A DNA stretch of 64,000 bases from Chryseobacterium sp. IHB B 17019 (GCF_001456155.1 NZ_CP013293.1:1116001-1180000); one strand, 5' to 3'. Positions 17,560 through 26,325 are shown, numbered from the stretch's first letter. Program-made: numbers and translations. Notes: generated from the sequence alone by a model not told the origin.

Positions 17560-17583
17560 TTTACAGTTTGAAATAGCTGTAAA
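17560..17583 (+). promoter_or_regulatory. Short hairpin just upstream of purH
   Basis: TTTACAG and CTGTAAA pair perfectly around TTTGAAATAG, 21 bases before the purH ATG, preceded by GGAGGTGAAAGACCCGG. Its position in the leader would allow control of purH translation, but it matches no riboswitch class I know. Confidence 0.4.
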
Positions 17584-17604
17584 AAGTAAAAAATCGAAAG
17601 TAAA

Positions 17605-19122
17605 ATGAGTAAAAAGAGAGTTTTAATCAGTGTTTCTGACAAAAGCGGCTTAATCGAGTTCGCGCAGTTTCTGGAAGCCCAAAACTATGAATTAATTTCT
17701 ACGGGAGGGACGTTCAAACATTTGAAAGAAGCTGGTTTAAATCCAATTCAGATTGATGAGGTAACCGATTTCCCTGAAATGCTGGACGGAAGAGTGAAGA
17801 CATTACACCCGAAAGTTCACGGTGGATTGTTGGCGGTTCGTTCAAATGAAGAACACATGAAAACGGTTCAGGAACACGAAATTGGACTGATCGACATGGT
17901 GATCGTGAATCTTTATCCTTTCTTTGAAAACGTGAACAAAGACATTTCTCTTCACGAAAAGGTAGAATTCATCGACATCGGGGGGCCTTCAATGCTTCGT
18001 TCTGCAGCTAAGAATTTTGATTCTGTAACGGTAATTACTGATGTTGAAGATTATGCAACTGTAAAAATCGAAATGGAGCAAAACGGTGACACGTATATTG
18101 AAACACGTAAAAAGCTTGCAGGAAAAGTATTCAACCTTACTTCAGCGTATGACGCGGCGATTTCAAGAATGCTTTTGGAAGAAGATTATCCTACTTATTT
18201 AAATGCATCTTACAAAAAAGTATCTGACCTTAGATATGGTGAAAACCCGCATCAGACGGCAGCTTACTATGTTTCTACTTTCGAGAACGGTGCCATGAAA
18301 GATTTCGAACAGTTGGGAGGTAAAGAATTGTCTTTCAACAACCTTCGTGATATGGATCTTTGTTGGAAAGTGGTAAACGAATTCAAAGAAGAAATGGCTT
18401 GTTGTGCCGTAAAACACTCTACACCTTGTGGAGTTGCGATCGGAACTTCAGCGTTGGAAACGTATCAAAAAACTTTCGAGTGTGATCCGGTTTCTATTTT
18501 TGGAGGAATTGTTGCTACAAATTACAAGGTTGATGCTGCAACAGCCGAAGAATTAAACAAAACTTTCCTTGAAATCGTAATGGCTCCTGAATTTGATGAG
18601 GATGCTTTGGAAATTTTAAGAAAAAAGAAAAATTTAAGAATTATAAAAATCGTAAACCCGGTTTCCGACAAGCAAACTTGGGTAAAAGTTGACGGTGGAA
18701 TATTAGTTCAGGACAACGACAGTATTTTCTCAGACGATATTAAGGTTGTAACTGAAACTCAGCCGACAGAAGAGCAGAAAAAAGCATTACTTTTCTCTCA
18801 GAGAGTGGTGAAATATGTGAAATCAAACGCAATTGTTGTTTCAAACGGAATCCAGGCTTTCGGAATCGGAGGCGGACAGGTGAACAGAATCTGGGCAACT
18901 CAACAGGCGATCGAAAGAGCAAAAGAAAAGTTCTCAGGAGATCTTGTATTGGCTTCTGACGCATTTTTCCCTTTCCGTGACGTGGTAGATTTCTGCGCTC
19001 AGGAAGGAATCACAGCGATTATTCAGCCGGGAGGAAGTGTAAAAGATCAGGACAGCATCGAAGCGGCAAACGAGCACAAAATCCCGATGATGTTTACTGG
19101 AGTTAGACACTTTTTCCACTAA
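17605..19122 (+). CDS. purH: Bifunctional AICAR transformylase/IMP cyclohydrolase
   Basis: Catalyses the last two steps to IMP. N-terminal cyclohydrolase domain (about 1-195) with [36 protein letters not shown] and [15 protein letters not shown]-terminal transformylase domain has the catalytic KHSTPCGVA motif (Lys-His, about 270) and [11 protein letters not shown], and ends with the expected GVRHFFH. 505 residues is normal. No internal stop or frameshift. Gap of 382 bp upstream contains a repeat, so purH may have its own promoter. Confidence 0.97.
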   Translation: MSKKRVLISVSDKSGLIEFAQFLEAQNYELISTGGTFKHLKEAGLNPIQIDEVTDFPEMLDGRVKTLHPKVHGGLLAVRSNEEHMKTVQEHEIGLIDMVIVNLYPFFENVNKDISLHEKVEFIDIGGPSMLRSAAKNFDSVTVITDVEDYATVKIEMEQNGDTYIETRKKLAGKVFNLTSAYDAAISRMLLEEDYPTYLNASYKKVSDLRYGENPHQTAAYYVSTFENGAMKDFEQLGGKELSFNNLRDMDLCWKVVNEFKEEMACCAVKHSTPCGVAIGTSALETYQKTFECDPVSIFGGIVATNYKVDAATAEELNKTFLEIVMAPEFDEDALEILRKKKNLRIIKIVNPVSDKQTWVKVDGGILVQDNDSIFSDDIKVVTETQPTEEQKKALLFSQRVVKYVKSNAIVVSNGIQAFGIGGGQVNRIWATQQAIERAKEKFSGDLVLASDAFFPFRDVVDFCAQEGITAIIQPGGSVKDQDSIEAANEHKIPMMFTGVRHFFH

Positions 19123-19124
19123 AA

Positions 19125-19205
19125 ATTAAGAGATTCGGATATTTAGAGATTAAGAGATTGCTGTATAGTAATTTCTTAATTCCTTAATCTCTCAATTTTT
19201 AATTT
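19125..19205 (+). repeat. Gap hairpin between purH and purD
   Basis: AGAGATTAAGAGATT pairs with AATTTCTTAATTCC and CTTAATCTCT segments about 15 bases later, built from repeated AGAGATTAAG words. It fits the pattern of the other purine-gap hairpins and may act as a weak terminator of purH. Confidence 0.55.
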
Positions 19206-19212
19206 TAAATTA

Positions 19213-19220
19213 TATATTTG
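19213..19220 (+). promoter_or_regulatory. Candidate -7 box for purD
   Basis: TATATTTG matches TAnnTTTG, 30 bp before the purD ATG. A -33 TTTG is not clear in the AT-rich sequence upstream. Confidence 0.4.
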
Positions 19221-19250
19221 TAAAGTATAGACTAGATAATTAAATAAAGT

Positions 19251-20489
19251 ATGAGAATATTAATCATAGGTGAAGGTGGAAGAGAATCTGCTTTGGCAGC
19301 AAAACTTCAGAATGACCCAAGAATTTCTAAAATGTTTTTCGCCAACGGAAATGCTACCACTGATGTAATCGGAAAAAATGTTCATTTATCAGAGATTAAA
19401 GAACTTAGAGATTTTGCGATCAAAGAAAAAGTAGATTTGACTATCGTTGGTCCTGAAGCTCCGCTTGTTGCAGGCTTAAAGGATGAATTCAAAAAGCATG
19501 ATCTTAAAGTTTTTGGCCCAACTCAGAAAGTAGCAAGCTTGGAAGGAAGTAAGGCTTTCTCCAAAAAATTTATGCAGACCTATGATATCAAAACGGCAAA
19601 AGCTGTAGTTTTTGATTCATATAACGAAGCTAAAGAATATGTTCAGACACAGGAATATCCTTTGGTAATCAAGGCTAGCGGTTTGGCCGGTGGAAAAGGT
19701 GTTGTCATCTGCGATACTGTGGAAGAAGCTGAGGCTACGATCCATGATTTCATGATTAGAAGAATCTATGGAGACGCCGGAATCCGTTTAGTTATCGAAG
19801 AATATTTGCAAGGTTTTGAAGCTTCAATTATTGCTTTCTCAAACGGTGAAAAACTGTTCCCATGTATTGCTGCCAAAGATTATAAAAAAGCAGGAAACGG
19901 TGATACAGGACCAAATACAGGAGGTATGGGTTCAGTGGCTCCAAGCCCGGAATTTACAGCGGAACATCAGGCTGATTTCGAGAAAAATATTTTAGAACCT
20001 ACTATTGCAGGTCTTAAAGGGGAAGGTTTCAGCTTTAAAGGAATCATTTTCTTCGGATTAATGGTTACTAAAAACGGAACTTACCTTCTGGAATATAACA
20101 TGAGATTTGGAGATCCTGAAACTCAGGTATTAATGGCCTTAATGGAAAACAATCTTCTTGATGTGATCCAGGATTGTATGGACGGAAAAGATATCGAACT
20201 TAAGTTTAAAGATGAAAAAGCTGTTTGTCTGGTAATGTGTTCGGGAGGTTATCCAAGAAACATTGAGACAGGTTTTGAAATCGTAGGCGAGGACAAAATG
20301 AAACATAGTAAACTATTATATGCCGGAGCTGTCAAAAAAGGCGATAAAGTGGTTTCCAACGGTGGTAGAGTTCTAAACATCGTGGCTACGGGAGCGACTT
20401 ACGACGATGCCCGCAAGAAAGTTTACGAAGATGCAAGTCATGTACATTTCGATTACGGCTTCTACAGAGAAGACATCGGAAAGTTTTAA
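19251..20489 (+). CDS. purD: Phosphoribosylamine-glycine ligase (GAR synthetase)
   Basis: Joins phosphoribosylamine and glycine with ATP, step 2 of purine synthesis. Opens with the PurD nucleotide-like GEGGRESALAAKL (7-19), then the GPEAPLVAGL loop (about 71), the ATP-grasp domain with EGSKAFSKKFM and SGLAGGKGVVICDTVEEA (about 143-160), KAGNGDTGPNTGGMGS, and the metal-binding end LLEYNMRFGDPETQ. 412 residues, slightly shorter than the E. coli enzyme. Followed by a clear terminator, so purD ends one transcript before guaA. Confidence 0.97.
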   Translation: MRILIIGEGGRESALAAKLQNDPRISKMFFANGNATTDVIGKNVHLSEIKELRDFAIKEKVDLTIVGPEAPLVAGLKDEFKKHDLKVFGPTQKVASLEGSKAFSKKFMQTYDIKTAKAVVFDSYNEAKEYVQTQEYPLVIKASGLAGGKGVVICDTVEEAEATIHDFMIRRIYGDAGIRLVIEEYLQGFEASIIAFSNGEKLFPCIAAKDYKKAGNGDTGPNTGGMGSVAPSPEFTAEHQADFEKNILEPTIAGLKGEGFSFKGIIFFGLMVTKNGTYLLEYNMRFGDPETQVLMALMENNLLDVIQDCMDGKDIELKFKDEKAVCLVMCSGGYPRNIETGFEIVGEDKMKHSKLLYAGAVKKGDKVVSNGGRVLNIVATGATYDDARKKVYEDASHVHFDYGFYREDIGKF

Positions 20490-20500
20490 ATAAATCACGG

Positions 20501-20532
20501 AAAAAGATTTGGAGCAATCCAGGTCTTTTTTT
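20501..20532 (+). terminator. Intrinsic terminator after purD
   Basis: AAAAAGATTTGG (20501-20512) pairs with CCAGGTCTTTTT (20519-20530, two G-T wobbles) around AGCAAT, ending in a T-run. 11 bp after the purD stop. Confidence 0.8.
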
Positions 20533-20540
20533 GTAAAGCA

Positions 20541-20630
20541 GTTAAATTAGCAGTAAGCTTTAAGCTATAGGCGATAAGCTTTAACAAACAAAAGCCTACT
20601 GCATATTGCCTATAGCCTAAAGCATTAACA
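20541..20630 (+). repeat. Gap hairpin between purD and guaA
   Basis: GCTTTAAGCTATAGGCGATA pairs with the later TATTGCCTATAGCCTAAAGC; the two differing positions are A/G transitions that keep pairing possible. Loop of about 25 bases. Placed between the purD terminator and guaA. Confidence 0.65.
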
Positions 20631-20643
20631 ATCAATTATAAAA

Positions 20644-22173
20644 ATGAACAACGGTATTATCATATTAGATTTCGGATCACAGTACAACCAGCTTATCGGA
20701 AGAAGAATTCGAGAGATGGGTGTATATTCTGAAATTTTACCTTTCAATACACCATTAGAAACTATTTTAGAAAAACAGCCTAGAGGAATTATCCTTTCAG
20801 GTGGACCAAGTTCTGTGAATGCGGAAAACGCTCACTTGGTTACAAAAGAATTATATGAGCAGGGAATTCCGGTTTTGGGAATTTGCTACGGAATGCAGCT
20901 TACAGCACACCTTTTGGGCGGAAAAGTTCATAAAGGAGTAAAAGGAGAGTATGGAAAAGCTCATTTGGATATCATTAAAGAAAGCTCTTTGTTAAAAGGA
21001 GTTACACAAAATTCTATCGTTTGGATGAGCCACTTTGATGAGGTTGGAGAATTGCCTGCAGGTTTTGAATTAAACGCAAAATCAGGAGTAATTGCTTCGA
21101 TTTCAAATGAAGAAAGAAAAATCTATTGTGTACAGTTTCACCCGGAAGTATCTCACACTGAGGAAGGTGGGAAAATGTTAGAAAATTTCGTTTTCGGAAT
21201 TTGTAACGCAGAAAAAAACTGGAAACTTACCAATTATATCGATAAAACAATCGCAGAAATCCGTGAAAGAGTTGGTGACCAAAAGGTTATCCTGGGACTT
21301 TCAGGAGGGGTAGATTCTTCGGTAGCAGCGGTTTTGATTCACAGAGCGATAGGTGATCAGCTGACTTGTATCTTTGTAGATACAGGTTTGTTGAGAAAAG
21401 ACGAAGGCAAAAAAGTAATGGATAATTATGGAGAACATTTCCATATGAACATTAAATTGGTTGATGCTTCAGAAAGATTTTTAACCAAATTAGCCGGAGT
21501 AGATGATCCGGAAGCAAAAAGAAAGATCATCGGAAACGAGTTTATTCACGTTTTTGATGAAGAATCCCATAAAATCGAGGGTGCTAAGTTCTTAGCTCAG
21601 GGTACAATTTATCCGGATGTTATTGAAAGTCAGTCGGTAAACGGACCGTCTGCAGTGATCAAATCTCACCATAATGTTGGCGGGCTTCCGGAAGAAATGG
21701 ATTTTGAATTATTGGAGCCGCTAAGAGAATTATTCAAAGATGAGGTAAGAAAAGTTGGCGAAGAATTGGGAATTCCTCATCATTTGGTCCACAGACATCC
21801 TTTCCCTGGTCCTGGTTTGGGAATTAGAGTGTTAGGAGCCGTTGATGCCGATAAAGTGAGAATCCTTCAGGAAGCGGATGATATTTTTATCGAAGAATTA
21901 TATAAAAATGATTTGTATGAGAAAGTTTCTCAGGCATTTGTAGTGCTTCTTCCGGTAAAATCTGTAGGAGTTATGGGTGATGAGAGAACATATGAATACA
22001 CAGCTGTAGTTCGTTCTGCAAACACCATAGACTTCATGACAGCAACCTGGAGCAGACTTCCTTACGAGTTTTTAGATACTGTTTCAAGCAGAATTATCAA
22101 CGAAGTAAGAGGAATCAACAGAGTAGCTTACGATATTTCAAGCAAACCACCTGCAACAATCGAGTGGGAATAA
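20644..22173 (+). CDS. guaA: GMP synthase (glutamine-hydrolysing)
   Basis: Aminates XMP to GMP with glutamine and ATP. The class I glutaminase domain has the catalytic Cys81 in GICYGMQL and the His/Glu pair in QFHPEVSHT (about 165-173). The ATP-pyrophosphatase loop is LSGGVDSSVAAVL (about 219-231). The C-terminal dimerisation part contains RHPFPGPGLGIRVLG and ends KPPATIEWE, as in other GuaA proteins. 509 residues, normal length. Downstream terminator at 22194. Last of the purine cluster; it turns the IMP-derived pool toward guanine nucleotides. Confidence 0.97.
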   Translation: MNNGIIILDFGSQYNQLIGRRIREMGVYSEILPFNTPLETILEKQPRGIILSGGPSSVNAENAHLVTKELYEQGIPVLGICYGMQLTAHLLGGKVHKGVKGEYGKAHLDIIKESSLLKGVTQNSIVWMSHFDEVGELPAGFELNAKSGVIASISNEERKIYCVQFHPEVSHTEEGGKMLENFVFGICNAEKNWKLTNYIDKTIAEIRERVGDQKVILGLSGGVDSSVAAVLIHRAIGDQLTCIFVDTGLLRKDEGKKVMDNYGEHFHMNIKLVDASERFLTKLAGVDDPEAKRKIIGNEFIHVFDEESHKIEGAKFLAQGTIYPDVIESQSVNGPSAVIKSHHNVGGLPEEMDFELLEPLRELFKDEVRKVGEELGIPHHLVHRHPFPGPGLGIRVLGAVDADKVRILQEADDIFIEELYKNDLYEKVSQAFVVLLPVKSVGVMGDERTYEYTAVVRSANTIDFMTATWSRLPYEFLDTVSSRIINEVRGINRVAYDISSKPPATIEWE

Positions 22174-22193
22174 TTTGATTTGAATTTAATATA

Positions 22194-22218
22194 AATCCTG
22201 CCTTTGGGCGGGATTTTT
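22194..22218 (+). terminator. Intrinsic terminator after guaA
   Basis: AATCCTGCC (22194-22202) and GGCGGGATT (22207-22215) pair around TTTG, followed by TTTG; one T-G wobble. 20 bp after the guaA stop. Confidence 0.85.
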
Positions 22219-22248
22219 GTTTATAAATTTGTTTAAATTTTTATTTGA

Positions 22249-22342
22249 AGCTATTTCCTGCTTTACGCTGTATCTTTTTGGTTACGGTCTCCGCTTCGCT
22301 CCGCCCGCAACCAAAAAGGATGTCGCTTCAATCAGGGCTAGG
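22249..22342 (+). repeat. 94-bp dispersed repeat, copy 3
   Basis: Begins AGCTATTTCC, ends GGGCTAGG. Interior stem ATCTTTTTGGTT with AACCAAAAAGGAT: compared with copy 2, one T-A pair has become G-C on both arms, a compensatory change. It lies in the 494-bp gap after guaA, which holds only repeats (this one, 22383-22459, 22543-22581) and AT-rich sequence. Confidence 0.87.
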
Positions 22343-22382
22343 GTTGTAGTCGGTAATTAAACATTTGAAATAATACACAATG

Positions 22383-22459
22383 TTGTCATCCCGTAGGATC
22401 TAAGCATTGTATTAGAAACAGATGGACAGATTCGTGCCTAGATCCCTACGGGATGACAA
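22383..22459. repeat. GTCATCCCGTAGG-type inverted repeat
   Basis: TTGTCATCCCGTAGGATCTA (22383-22402) and its complement at 22439-22459, which has one extra C, enclose 36 bases. The outer TTGTCAT/ATGACAA arms are shared with the elements near 13670, 30490 and 58457. Confidence 0.8.
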
Positions 22460-22542
22460 ACCTTGCGAAAAACAAATGAAAGTAAATCAAATATTTAAAC
22501 TAATGTATTCTTATTTGCAGTTTGTTGCTAAACTTAAAATAA

Positions 22543-22581
22543 CTTATGTGTTAATCTTTTTGCGTCTTTTGTGGTTAAAAT
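22543..22581 (+). repeat. TTTTGTGGTTAAAA-type intergenic repeat
   Basis: TAATCTTTTTGCGTC followed by TTTTGTGGTTAAAATAA. A nearly identical copy lies reversed at 45190-45225, and a shorter one at 45342-45366. Function unknown. Confidence 0.55.
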
Positions 22582-22667
22582 AAAAAGTTTAAACAAGTTC
22601 AATAATTAAAGTCTTGAAAAAATTTTTATCAATTATTTTTCCCTAAATTTAAGTAAAATTACATCAA

Positions 22668-24167
22668 ATGCAAATAGAAACAAGACCGCTGACGGTTCAG
22701 GATTATGAAGAATTGGTAGTAACAATGAAACGTGCGTATCCTCAGATGTCAGAGTATATCTGGTCTAAAAAAAGTATCGAAAAGCTCACCAAAATATTTC
22801 CAAAGGGTCAGATATGTATCATGGTAGATGGTAAACTGGCAGCCGTGGCACTCTCAATTATTGTCAATTATGACGAATTTGGAGATGATCATACGTACAG
22901 TGATATTACCGGAAATTATACTTTCAACACCCATACTGACACAGGAAATGTTTTGTATGGAATCGAAATTTTTGTCGATCCGGAATACCGCGAACTGAGA
23001 TTAGGCAGAAGACTATATGATGCCCGAAAAGAATTGTGTGAATTATTAAATTTAAGATCCATTATTCTGGGAGGAAGGATCCCCAATTATCACAAACACA
23101 GTGAATTATCACCAAGAGAATACATCAGAAGAGTGCGGGATAAAGAAATTTATGATCCGGTTTTATCTTTTCAATTATCAAATAACTTCTTGCCAATCAG
23201 GGTATTAAAAAAATATTTACCCGAAGATGAATCCTCAAAAGAAAATGCCGTTTTGCTTCAATGGAACAACATTTATTACAGCAAAAAGCCAAACACTATG
23301 CAGGACAGCATCATCCGTCTCGGATTGGTGCAGTGGCAGATGAGACACTTCAAAAATATTGATGCTTTTTACGAGCAGGTAGAGTTCTTCGTAGATGTGA
23401 TGGGCGATTATAAGGCAGATTTTGTCCTTTTTCCGGAACTATTCAACACACCTTTGCTGGCTCCGTTCAACAAGCTTTCAGAAAGGGACAGTATGATTGA
23501 ACTGGCGAAATTAACTGAGGAAATCAGGATGAAAATCTCAGATTTAGCAATAAGCTATAACGTAAATATCATTTCAGGAAGCATGCCTGTTTTTGAAAAT
23601 AATGACTTGTACAATGTAAGTTATCTCCTTCACCGTGACGGCCGAATCGATGAATACAGAAAAATCCATATCACACCCAATGAAAAAAAATACTACGGAA
23701 TGAAAGGTGGCAATGAGATCAGAGTTTTCGATACCGACTGTGGAAAAATAGGTCTTGTGATCTGCTACGATGTAGAATTTCCGGAACTTCCGAGAATCCT
23801 GGCCGATCAGGGAATGAAAATTCTTTTTGTACCTTATCTTACTGATACTCAAAATGCTTATATGAGAGTTCGCCATTGTGCGGCGGCAAGAGCGATAGAA
23901 AATGAATGTTATGTAGCCATTGCAGGTTGTGTCGGAAATCTTCCAGGAGTCAATAATATGGATATCCAATTTGGTCAGGCAGCCGTTTTTACGCCGTCTG
24001 ATTTCGCTTTTCCATCCAATGCAGTGAAGGGGGAAGCAACACCGAACACGGAAATGACATTAATTGTCGATGTAGATTTGAATTTATTAAAAGATCTTCA
24101 CCATCATGGCTCTGTCCAGGTAATGAAAGACAGAAGAAAAGATTTGTACGAAACATATTTAAAATAA
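22668..24167 (+). CDS. Fused GNAT acetyltransferase-like and carbon-nitrogen hydrolase protein
   Basis: Two domains in 499 residues. Residues 1-190 look like a GNAT acetyltransferase, with GIEIFVDPEYRELRLGRRLYDAR (about 98-120) as the acetyl-CoA strand and loop. Residues 215-499 form a nitrilase-superfamily amidohydrolase with the catalytic triad Glu257 (LFPELF), Lys332 (RKIHIT) and Cys366 (VICYDVEFPE). The hydrolase cuts C-N bonds of amides; the substrate is unknown, and the GNAT half may bind or modify the same amine. The same fusion is known in other Bacteroidota. It stands alone, with repeats upstream and a terminator downstream. Confidence 0.92.
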   Translation: MQIETRPLTVQDYEELVVTMKRAYPQMSEYIWSKKSIEKLTKIFPKGQICIMVDGKLAAVALSIIVNYDEFGDDHTYSDITGNYTFNTHTDTGNVLYGIEIFVDPEYRELRLGRRLYDARKELCELLNLRSIILGGRIPNYHKHSELSPREYIRRVRDKEIYDPVLSFQLSNNFLPIRVLKKYLPEDESSKENAVLLQWNNIYYSKKPNTMQDSIIRLGLVQWQMRHFKNIDAFYEQVEFFVDVMGDYKADFVLFPELFNTPLLAPFNKLSERDSMIELAKLTEEIRMKISDLAISYNVNIISGSMPVFENNDLYNVSYLLHRDGRIDEYRKIHITPNEKKYYGMKGGNEIRVFDTDCGKIGLVICYDVEFPELPRILADQGMKILFVPYLTDTQNAYMRVRHCAAARAIENECYVAIAGCVGNLPGVNNMDIQFGQAAVFTPSDFAFPSNAVKGEATPNTEMTLIVDVDLNLLKDLHHHGSVQVMKDRRKDLYETYLK

Positions 24168-24170
24168 ATA

Positions 24171-24204
24171 AAAAACGGGATGCAGTTTTTGCATTCCGTT
24201 TTTT
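24171..24204. terminator. Bidirectional terminator between convergent genes
   Basis: AAAAACGGGATGCA pairs with TGCATTCCGTTTTTT around a short T-rich loop. A-run on the left and T-run on the right let it serve both the nitrilase-like gene (+) and the small peptide gene (-). Confidence 0.85.
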
Positions 24205-24224
24205 ATTCGTCTTTAAATTAAGAT

Positions 24225-24380
24225 TTAAACATATTGCGGGCAAACCACAGCAGGACAGATCAATCCGGGACATCTTGGTCTTCCGTCATCCGGACAACAT
24301 TTTGTTGAACAATTTCTGATAATTCCGCCTCCTGCAATGTTTTTTAATTGCTCTCTTGAGATTTTCTTTAAATTTTTCAT
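24225..24380 (-). CDS. Cys-rich peptide with GG-type leader (bacteriocin-like)
   Basis: A 51-codon gene. The first 19 residues (MKNLKKISREQLKNIAGGG) are a double-glycine leader of the type that peptidase-containing ABC exporters cleave; Chryseobacterium genomes carry many such bacteriocin-like ORFs. The remaining 32 residues hold six cysteines (24, 28, 29, 37, 42, 47) and several prolines, including C-P pairs at 29-30, 37-38, 42-43 and 47-48. It could be a secreted antimicrobial or signalling peptide with disulfides or other modifications. No exporter, immunity or modifying enzyme is adjacent. It ends just before a terminator shared with the convergent gene. Confidence 0.75.
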   Translation of the reverse strand: MKNLKKISREQLKNIAGGGIIRNCSTKCCPDDGRPRCPGLICPAVVCPQYV

Positions 24381-24554
24381 TTTTTAATATTTTTTATAGG
24401 TTAATTTTAATGTTTGATACTTGTAAAGTTAAAAAAAATATTCATCAACAATAATGGTTTTTAAAAGAATAAACGTCAGTCATTTCTTTAATTAATGATT
24501 TTAAAAATTTAATAGGAATAATTTTTGAATTAAATTGCAACTACATTTCAAGAT

Positions 24555-26204
24555 ATGTTTGACAAACAGCAAAGAAAACTGAAAAGATCCGCTAAATTAA
24601 TTTCCGTGTTAAGTAAATACGGTTTTAAGGACATGTTGGCAAGGATGAACAGTGGAAACAAGCAGGTAGAAATTCCCAATAATCCTGATGAAATCATTTC
24701 AAAAGGAACGGTTTATGAAAGGATTCGCTTGGTTTTGGAAGAACTTGGGCCCACTTTTGTAAAGCTTGGCCAGACATTCAGCAACAGGGAAGATCTGCTT
24801 CCTCCGGAATTGATTCAGGAACTGCAGAAATTGCAGGATAAAGTGGATATGGTGGAAATGAACGTAGAAGAAATTCTGGAAAATGAATTTAATATTTCCG
24901 TTAATGAATATTTCATTGAGATTCAGAAAGATCCATTGGCAACAGCTTCGATTGCGCAGGTGTATAAAGCAACCCTGATTGATGGAACAGAAGTGATTTT
25001 AAAGATTAAAAAAGCTGATGTTCAGAGTGTTATTGAAGATGATTTGTTGTTAATTAAAGACCTTGAAAGATTGATTTCATCCTATTCGGAGATAGGCGAG
25101 AAACTGAATCTGAAGCAGGCAATTTCAACATTTGAAAAGTCTTTGCTGGAAGAAGTTTCCCTGATCAATGAAAAGGAAAATATTATACAGTTCAAACGAA
25201 ATTTTAAAAATCATAAAGAAACCTACGTTCCTACAGTCTACGAAGAATTTTCCAACAATAATGTTCTTTGTATGGAATTTATTGATGGAATTAAGGTAAC
25301 GGACAAACCTTCGCTTTTAGCAAATAATATTGATCCTGTGCATGTTTCTGAGGTTGGTTTAAGACTATTTGTATCTCAGATTATGGATTTCGGTTTTTTT
25401 CATGCAGATCCTCATGCCGGAAATATTTTAATTAAAAAAGACGGAAAGGTTGTTTTTATTGATTTCGGAGCTGTTGGAAAAATTCCACCAAATGACAAGG
25501 AAGTTCTTGAAAATTTAATTGTAAGTTTTGTAGCCAAGAATCCGCATAAAATTGTAAGATACCTTAAAAAAATGGCCATAAGCTACAAGATTCCCGATGA
25601 AAGAAGATTTGAAAATGATGTGGAAGATATTCTGGATTTTGTTCATAGTTCATCGCTTAAGGATATTGATCCACAGGCAATTATCAATAAAATGAAAGAT
25701 GTTTTAAAAGATAACCGATTGTACATGCCGGATTATTTTTATCTTTTATTTAAAGGAATCAGCTTGATAGAAGGTGTTGGACGCACCATAAACCCTGATC
25801 TTGATATTGTAAAAAGCTTAAATCCGTTGACAAAAAAAATATTCGCTAAAAAGATTAGTCCAAAGAATATTTTAAGAACAGGAATGGATCGGATGATGAA
25901 TTTTACGGATAATGTAGATGAAATCCCTAAGGAACTGCGGTCTGTTTTGCAGAAATTAGACGAAAATAAATTTACTGTTTCAAGTGAAATAAAGAATATT
26001 GAAAAGACCAATCAATTAATAAAATCGAGTATAGTTAATTTGATTTTAGCCATGATTTTAGGTGCAAACATCATTGCAACAGCTATTGTTTTTGTGTCAG
26101 AATCAGGGCCGAGAATCGGGGAGATGTCTTTGGTTGCGGTTTTAGGATTTGTATTTTCAATTTTATTGATAATCATCATTTTGTTGAGAATTACGAGGAA
26201 GTGA
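24555..26204 (+). CDS. AarF/ABC1/UbiB-type atypical kinase
   Basis: 549 residues. Family motifs are present: LGPTFVKLGQTFSNREDLLPPELIQEL (about 60-87), the Ala-rich loop region ATASIAQVYKA (about 134), the LLEEVSLINEKEN helix, catalytic HADPHAGN (about 290) and metal-binding DFGAVG. Two hydrophobic segments at the C-terminus (about 495-545) anchor it in the inner membrane. Members support ubiquinone or menaquinone synthesis and other lipid traffic, as ATPases or kinases; no quinone genes are adjacent here, so the exact role is open. Monocistronic, with a repeat pair downstream. Confidence 0.93.
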   Translation: MFDKQQRKLKRSAKLISVLSKYGFKDMLARMNSGNKQVEIPNNPDEIISKGTVYERIRLVLEELGPTFVKLGQTFSNREDLLPPELIQELQKLQDKVDMVEMNVEEILENEFNISVNEYFIEIQKDPLATASIAQVYKATLIDGTEVILKIKKADVQSVIEDDLLLIKDLERLISSYSEIGEKLNLKQAISTFEKSLLEEVSLINEKENIIQFKRNFKNHKETYVPTVYEEFSNNNVLCMEFIDGIKVTDKPSLLANNIDPVHVSEVGLRLFVSQIMDFGFFHADPHAGNILIKKDGKVVFIDFGAVGKIPPNDKEVLENLIVSFVAKNPHKIVRYLKKMAISYKIPDERRFENDVEDILDFVHSSSLKDIDPQAIINKMKDVLKDNRLYMPDYFYLLFKGISLIEGVGRTINPDLDIVKSLNPLTKKIFAKKISPKNILRTGMDRMMNFTDNVDEIPKELRSVLQKLDENKFTVSSEIKNIEKTNQLIKSSIVNLILAMILGANIIATAIVFVSESGPRIGEMSLVAVLGFVFSILLIIIILLRITRK

Positions 26205-26224
26205 TTGCTCAATGATAATACATT

Positions 26225-26325
26225 TAGATGCTTCGACTCCGGCTCAGCATGACAACTTACAAATAAGCTGTTTAATAAGCCAGTTAGTATTAGAAATGTC
26301 ATGCTGAGCGGAGCCGAAGCATCTA
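26225..26325. repeat. GTCATGCTGAG-type inverted repeat pair
   Basis: TAGATGCTTCGACTCC with GGCTCAGCATGAC (26225-26253) is complementary to GTCATGCTGAGCGGAGCC with GAAGCATCTA (26298-26325), apart from one missing base and one change. The loop is about 44 bases. It fills most of the gap between the AarF and helicase genes. Confidence 0.8.

Noticed and set aside
17430..17604. ZTP or other purine riboswitch upstream of purH
   Set aside because: GGAGGTGAAAGACCCGG drew attention, but the conserved ZTP or purine aptamer parts are missing; only a 7-bp hairpin can be supported.
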